DNA from: Anoplopoma fimbria
Lineage: Eukaryota > Chordata > Actinopteri > Perciformes > Anoplopomatidae
Direction of reading: 5' to 3'
Assembly: GCF_027596085.1 (NCBI RefSeq)
Contig: NC_072450.1
Location: 6,238,736 to 6,302,735 of the forward strand
DNA: 64,000 bases
Shown piece after piece: positions 62,436-64,000 of the stretch (position 1 is its first letter; every line of letters begins with the position of its first letter). Both the position numbers and the translations under genes were made by a program. Under the pieces are notes generated by a model. That model was not told the origin of the DNA, did not search any database, and saw nothing but the letters and a program-made list of their open reading frames with translations.

Positions 62436-63075
62436 TGTTGCTTCTATTACTACACCATCCAATTAAAAAGATTGGTAACTTTGTGTCAGACTTTGAAAGA
62501 GTGTTAAATCATTTACCTCCACTAAAAGCTCTGATTGGTATTTGTCACTGTGCCTAGTTAGTTTTGCTTGACAGACTTGCAGTGCCTAGCTACCGTTACT
62601 AGCTATGATTGAAACAAAACCAAAGAAGGGTTTAGCTAATGGTCAATATCCTTCCATTGACTGGCAGCCTTTTAGCATCCCTCCTGCCATGTTGCTTCTA
62701 TTACTACACCATCCAATTAAAAAGGATATCAACAATCCTCAAAGGGTAACTTCAGTATTTTTCATCCTGGACCCTATTTGCGCACGTTTTCTTGTCTAAC
62801 TGAAAACGATTTCTGAAATGGGTCCAATTTGACTTATCGGGGCAAGCTGGTTAAATCATTTACCTCCACTAAAAGCTCTGATTGGTATTTGTGTCAGACA
62901 TTATGGAAAGAGTGTAACGTTACACTGCCGCTGCTCTCTTAGTTAGTTTTGCGGGTTGACGGTTACAGCATTATCCCTGAATTCTGGGCCAGTTTCAAAA
63001 AATTGCTGTCCAAATTAGTCATCTAGAAACCAAAAACATGGGAAAATAGTGTCCAAATTGAAAAGTACTAAAGGA
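62436..63075. repeat. rearranged dispersed repeat with internal duplications
   Basis: A 34-bp identical word starting GTTGCTTCTATTACTACACC occurs at 62437-62470 and 62691-62724. A 43-bp identical word starting GTTAAATCATTTACCTCCAC occurs at 62503-62545 and 62850-62892. The two pairs are in the same orientation with different spacing, so the region is a shuffled or nested double copy of a repeat. Confidence 0.7.
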
Positions 63076-63555
63076 ACCCTTTACTGTGAGGCCAATCGCA
63101 CCTTCTCTTAAACAGTCTGGACGATGTGGAGTCTTGATCTTTTGCAAGTCAACGTTAATTCCCATTAAACATAGGCAGCAAAAGATACATCTTAATTTTA
63201 TGCGATTTGAATAACATGTATTTATAAAAATCTAAATTATCATGGAGAAGAATTGATTTTCAAGAAAGCAGCTGTGGAGGGATGACATCATCCTTAGCGC
63301 TTTGCTGGTTTAAGAGAGAAAATATGAGCTAAAGTAGTAGATCTGAATAGAGGTTTTTCTTTAGCAATTTCTATAATTTTCACTTCTTGGGGTGAAAACG
63401 GATGAGAAGGCATTAGCAATTTATTTAACCTGAGCCTATTAGTGTGGTGCGAGAGGTATTTCTGTCTCGAGAGTGGATGGAATTTTCACAGGTTTGGTCA
63501 CAAACATTTTTTTCTGTTTCCTTTCTTGATCTAAATGATCACTGCTGATACTCAC
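63076..63555. other. NELL1 intron sequence
   Basis: No further exon recognised. It precedes (plus orientation) the VWC exon at 63556. Confidence 0.45.
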
Positions 63556-63658
63556 GTCTGCATTTCTTGCAGCAAGTCCCATCAACGTGTACAGGCAGCG
63601 AGTCCTCTGAGCAGTTTGCTGGAGGACAGAAAATCCTGCGACACTCCACCACACCATT
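63556..63658 (-). CDS. nell1: NELL1 exon: C-terminal half of first VWC domain
   Basis: This 103-bp exon reads on the minus strand from a TTTCTTACAG acceptor to a GTGAGT donor. It starts in phase 0 and ends in phase 1. The 34 complete codons start NGVVECRRIFCPP and end with a CCKKCR motif, the typical end of a von Willebrand factor C domain (CPPxxC followed by CCxxC). The sequence is fully open and carries six cysteines. VWC modules mediate extracellular protein contacts, including with BMP-type ligands. The preceding exon, which should carry the first half of this VWC, is not in the remaining 340 bases of the window. The exon boundaries were read directly; the gene name rests on remembered family similarity. 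Confidence 0.85.
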
Positions 63659-64000
63659 CTGTAAGAAACATCAGAAGCAAAAAATCCAATGCTCACTGTG
63701 AACATTCACCGTTTGCATGCAGCACTGCCAAAAAAACGCCTATACACTATTTTTATGTCTCAATTTACACTTTCACAAGCACACGTGGGAAAAAAAACAA
63801 AAAACTCTATACCACAACCCAGAAAGAGTTAACATATATAACACATTAGGTGTGATGTATGCGCTAATCCAATACCGCTCACATTACAGCTCAACCCTGA
63901 ATGGGAAATGCTTTTCCTGTAAGCACCATGCAAACTAACCCAGACCTGTTCAGAATCCCACCTTCAAGAATGCAATCTGTTGCTGAAAGCCTTCATATTT
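63659..64000. other. NELL1 intron sequence to window edge
   Basis: Sequence upstream (NELL1 sense) of the first visible VWC exon. No further exon seen before the end of the window. Confidence 0.45.

Larger units (their letters stand above)
53031..63658 (-). other. nell1: NELL1 gene, internal part (four exons and three introns)
   Basis: The four exons at 63658-63556, 61364-61291, 56394-56295 and 53159-53031 follow one another on the minus strand with compatible phases (0/1, 1/0, 0/1, 1/1). They splice into one open frame without stops. The translated order is VWC, VWC, EGF-like, which matches NELL-family secreted glycoproteins (thrombospondin N-terminal/laminin-G-like domain, VWC domains, six EGF-like repeats, C-terminal VWC domains). 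Local residues such as FCAEG, CGENSECKN and NTKA in the EGF exon fit NELL1 better than NELL2, as I recall them. NELL1 is a secreted trimeric growth factor linked to osteoblast differentiation. The N-terminal exons should lie beyond 64000 and the remaining EGF exons below 53031. Introns here are about 2.2, 4.9 and 3.1 kb; the next, towards lower coordinates, appears to exceed 53 kb, in keeping with the very large introns of vertebrate NELL1. Confidence 0.85.

Overview
The window looks like a teleost fish nuclear genome segment, probably a spiny-rayed (percomorph) fish. The evidence is vertebrate multi-exon gene structure with GT-AG introns, many very long CA/GT, GA and tetranucleotide microsatellites, and several teleost-type dispersed repeats (tRNA-headed SINEs, a Tc1-like element, small terminal-inverted-repeat elements). 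No bacterial, viral or organellar gene organisation was seen.

Two protein-coding genes can be supported. (1) Four consecutive exons of a NELL1 orthologue lie on the minus strand between 63658 and 53031. In transcript order they are the C-terminal half of one VWC domain (63658-63556), a short exon opening the next VWC (61364-61291), the rest of that VWC (56394-56295), and the first EGF-like repeat (53159-53031). Their phases are compatible (0/1, 1/0, 0/1, 1/1) and all have consensus splice sites. I found no further NELL1 exon between 1 and 53030, so most of the window is probably one very large NELL1 intron. (2) A spliced, apparently intact piggyBac-family transposase gene (PGBD4-like, about 695 aa) lies on the plus strand. 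It has a 42-codon first exon at 24381-24508 and a large exon at 25899-27858. If the NELL1 reading is right, it is nested antisense inside a NELL1 intron. Its three catalytic aspartates and the C-terminal Cys-rich zinc finger are present, but no terminal inverted repeats were found around it.

The rest is noncoding. Simple repeats occur at 5.4-5.7, 8.7-9.1, 11.6-12.1, 21.4, 24.2, 36.9, 41.7, 42.5, 43.2, 52.4, 54.4 and 55.4-55.9 kb. Two insertions of one SINE family, in opposite orientations, each have a target-site duplication (239-596 and 48528-48926). A second tRNA-headed SINE family is at 9.6-9.9 and 57.8-58.1 kb. A Tc1-like internally deleted element has extra copies of its right end (23.4-23.85 kb). 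Small inverted-repeat elements bordered by TTAA, or by a one-base variant of it, lie at 36.1, 39.9 and 49.6 kb. A recent local copy-and-insert event (35825-36106 into 37017-37292) is flanked by a 38-bp target duplication.

No exotic defence or other new multi-gene system is visible. The most unusual items are the nested intact piggyBac gene alongside TTAA-type small elements, the templated 276-bp insertion, the roughly 500-bp GAA/GCTAGAA purine satellite, and a compact CpG-dense patch in the NELL1 intron upstream of the 74-bp exon. Family and gene names come from remembered family features, not from a database search.
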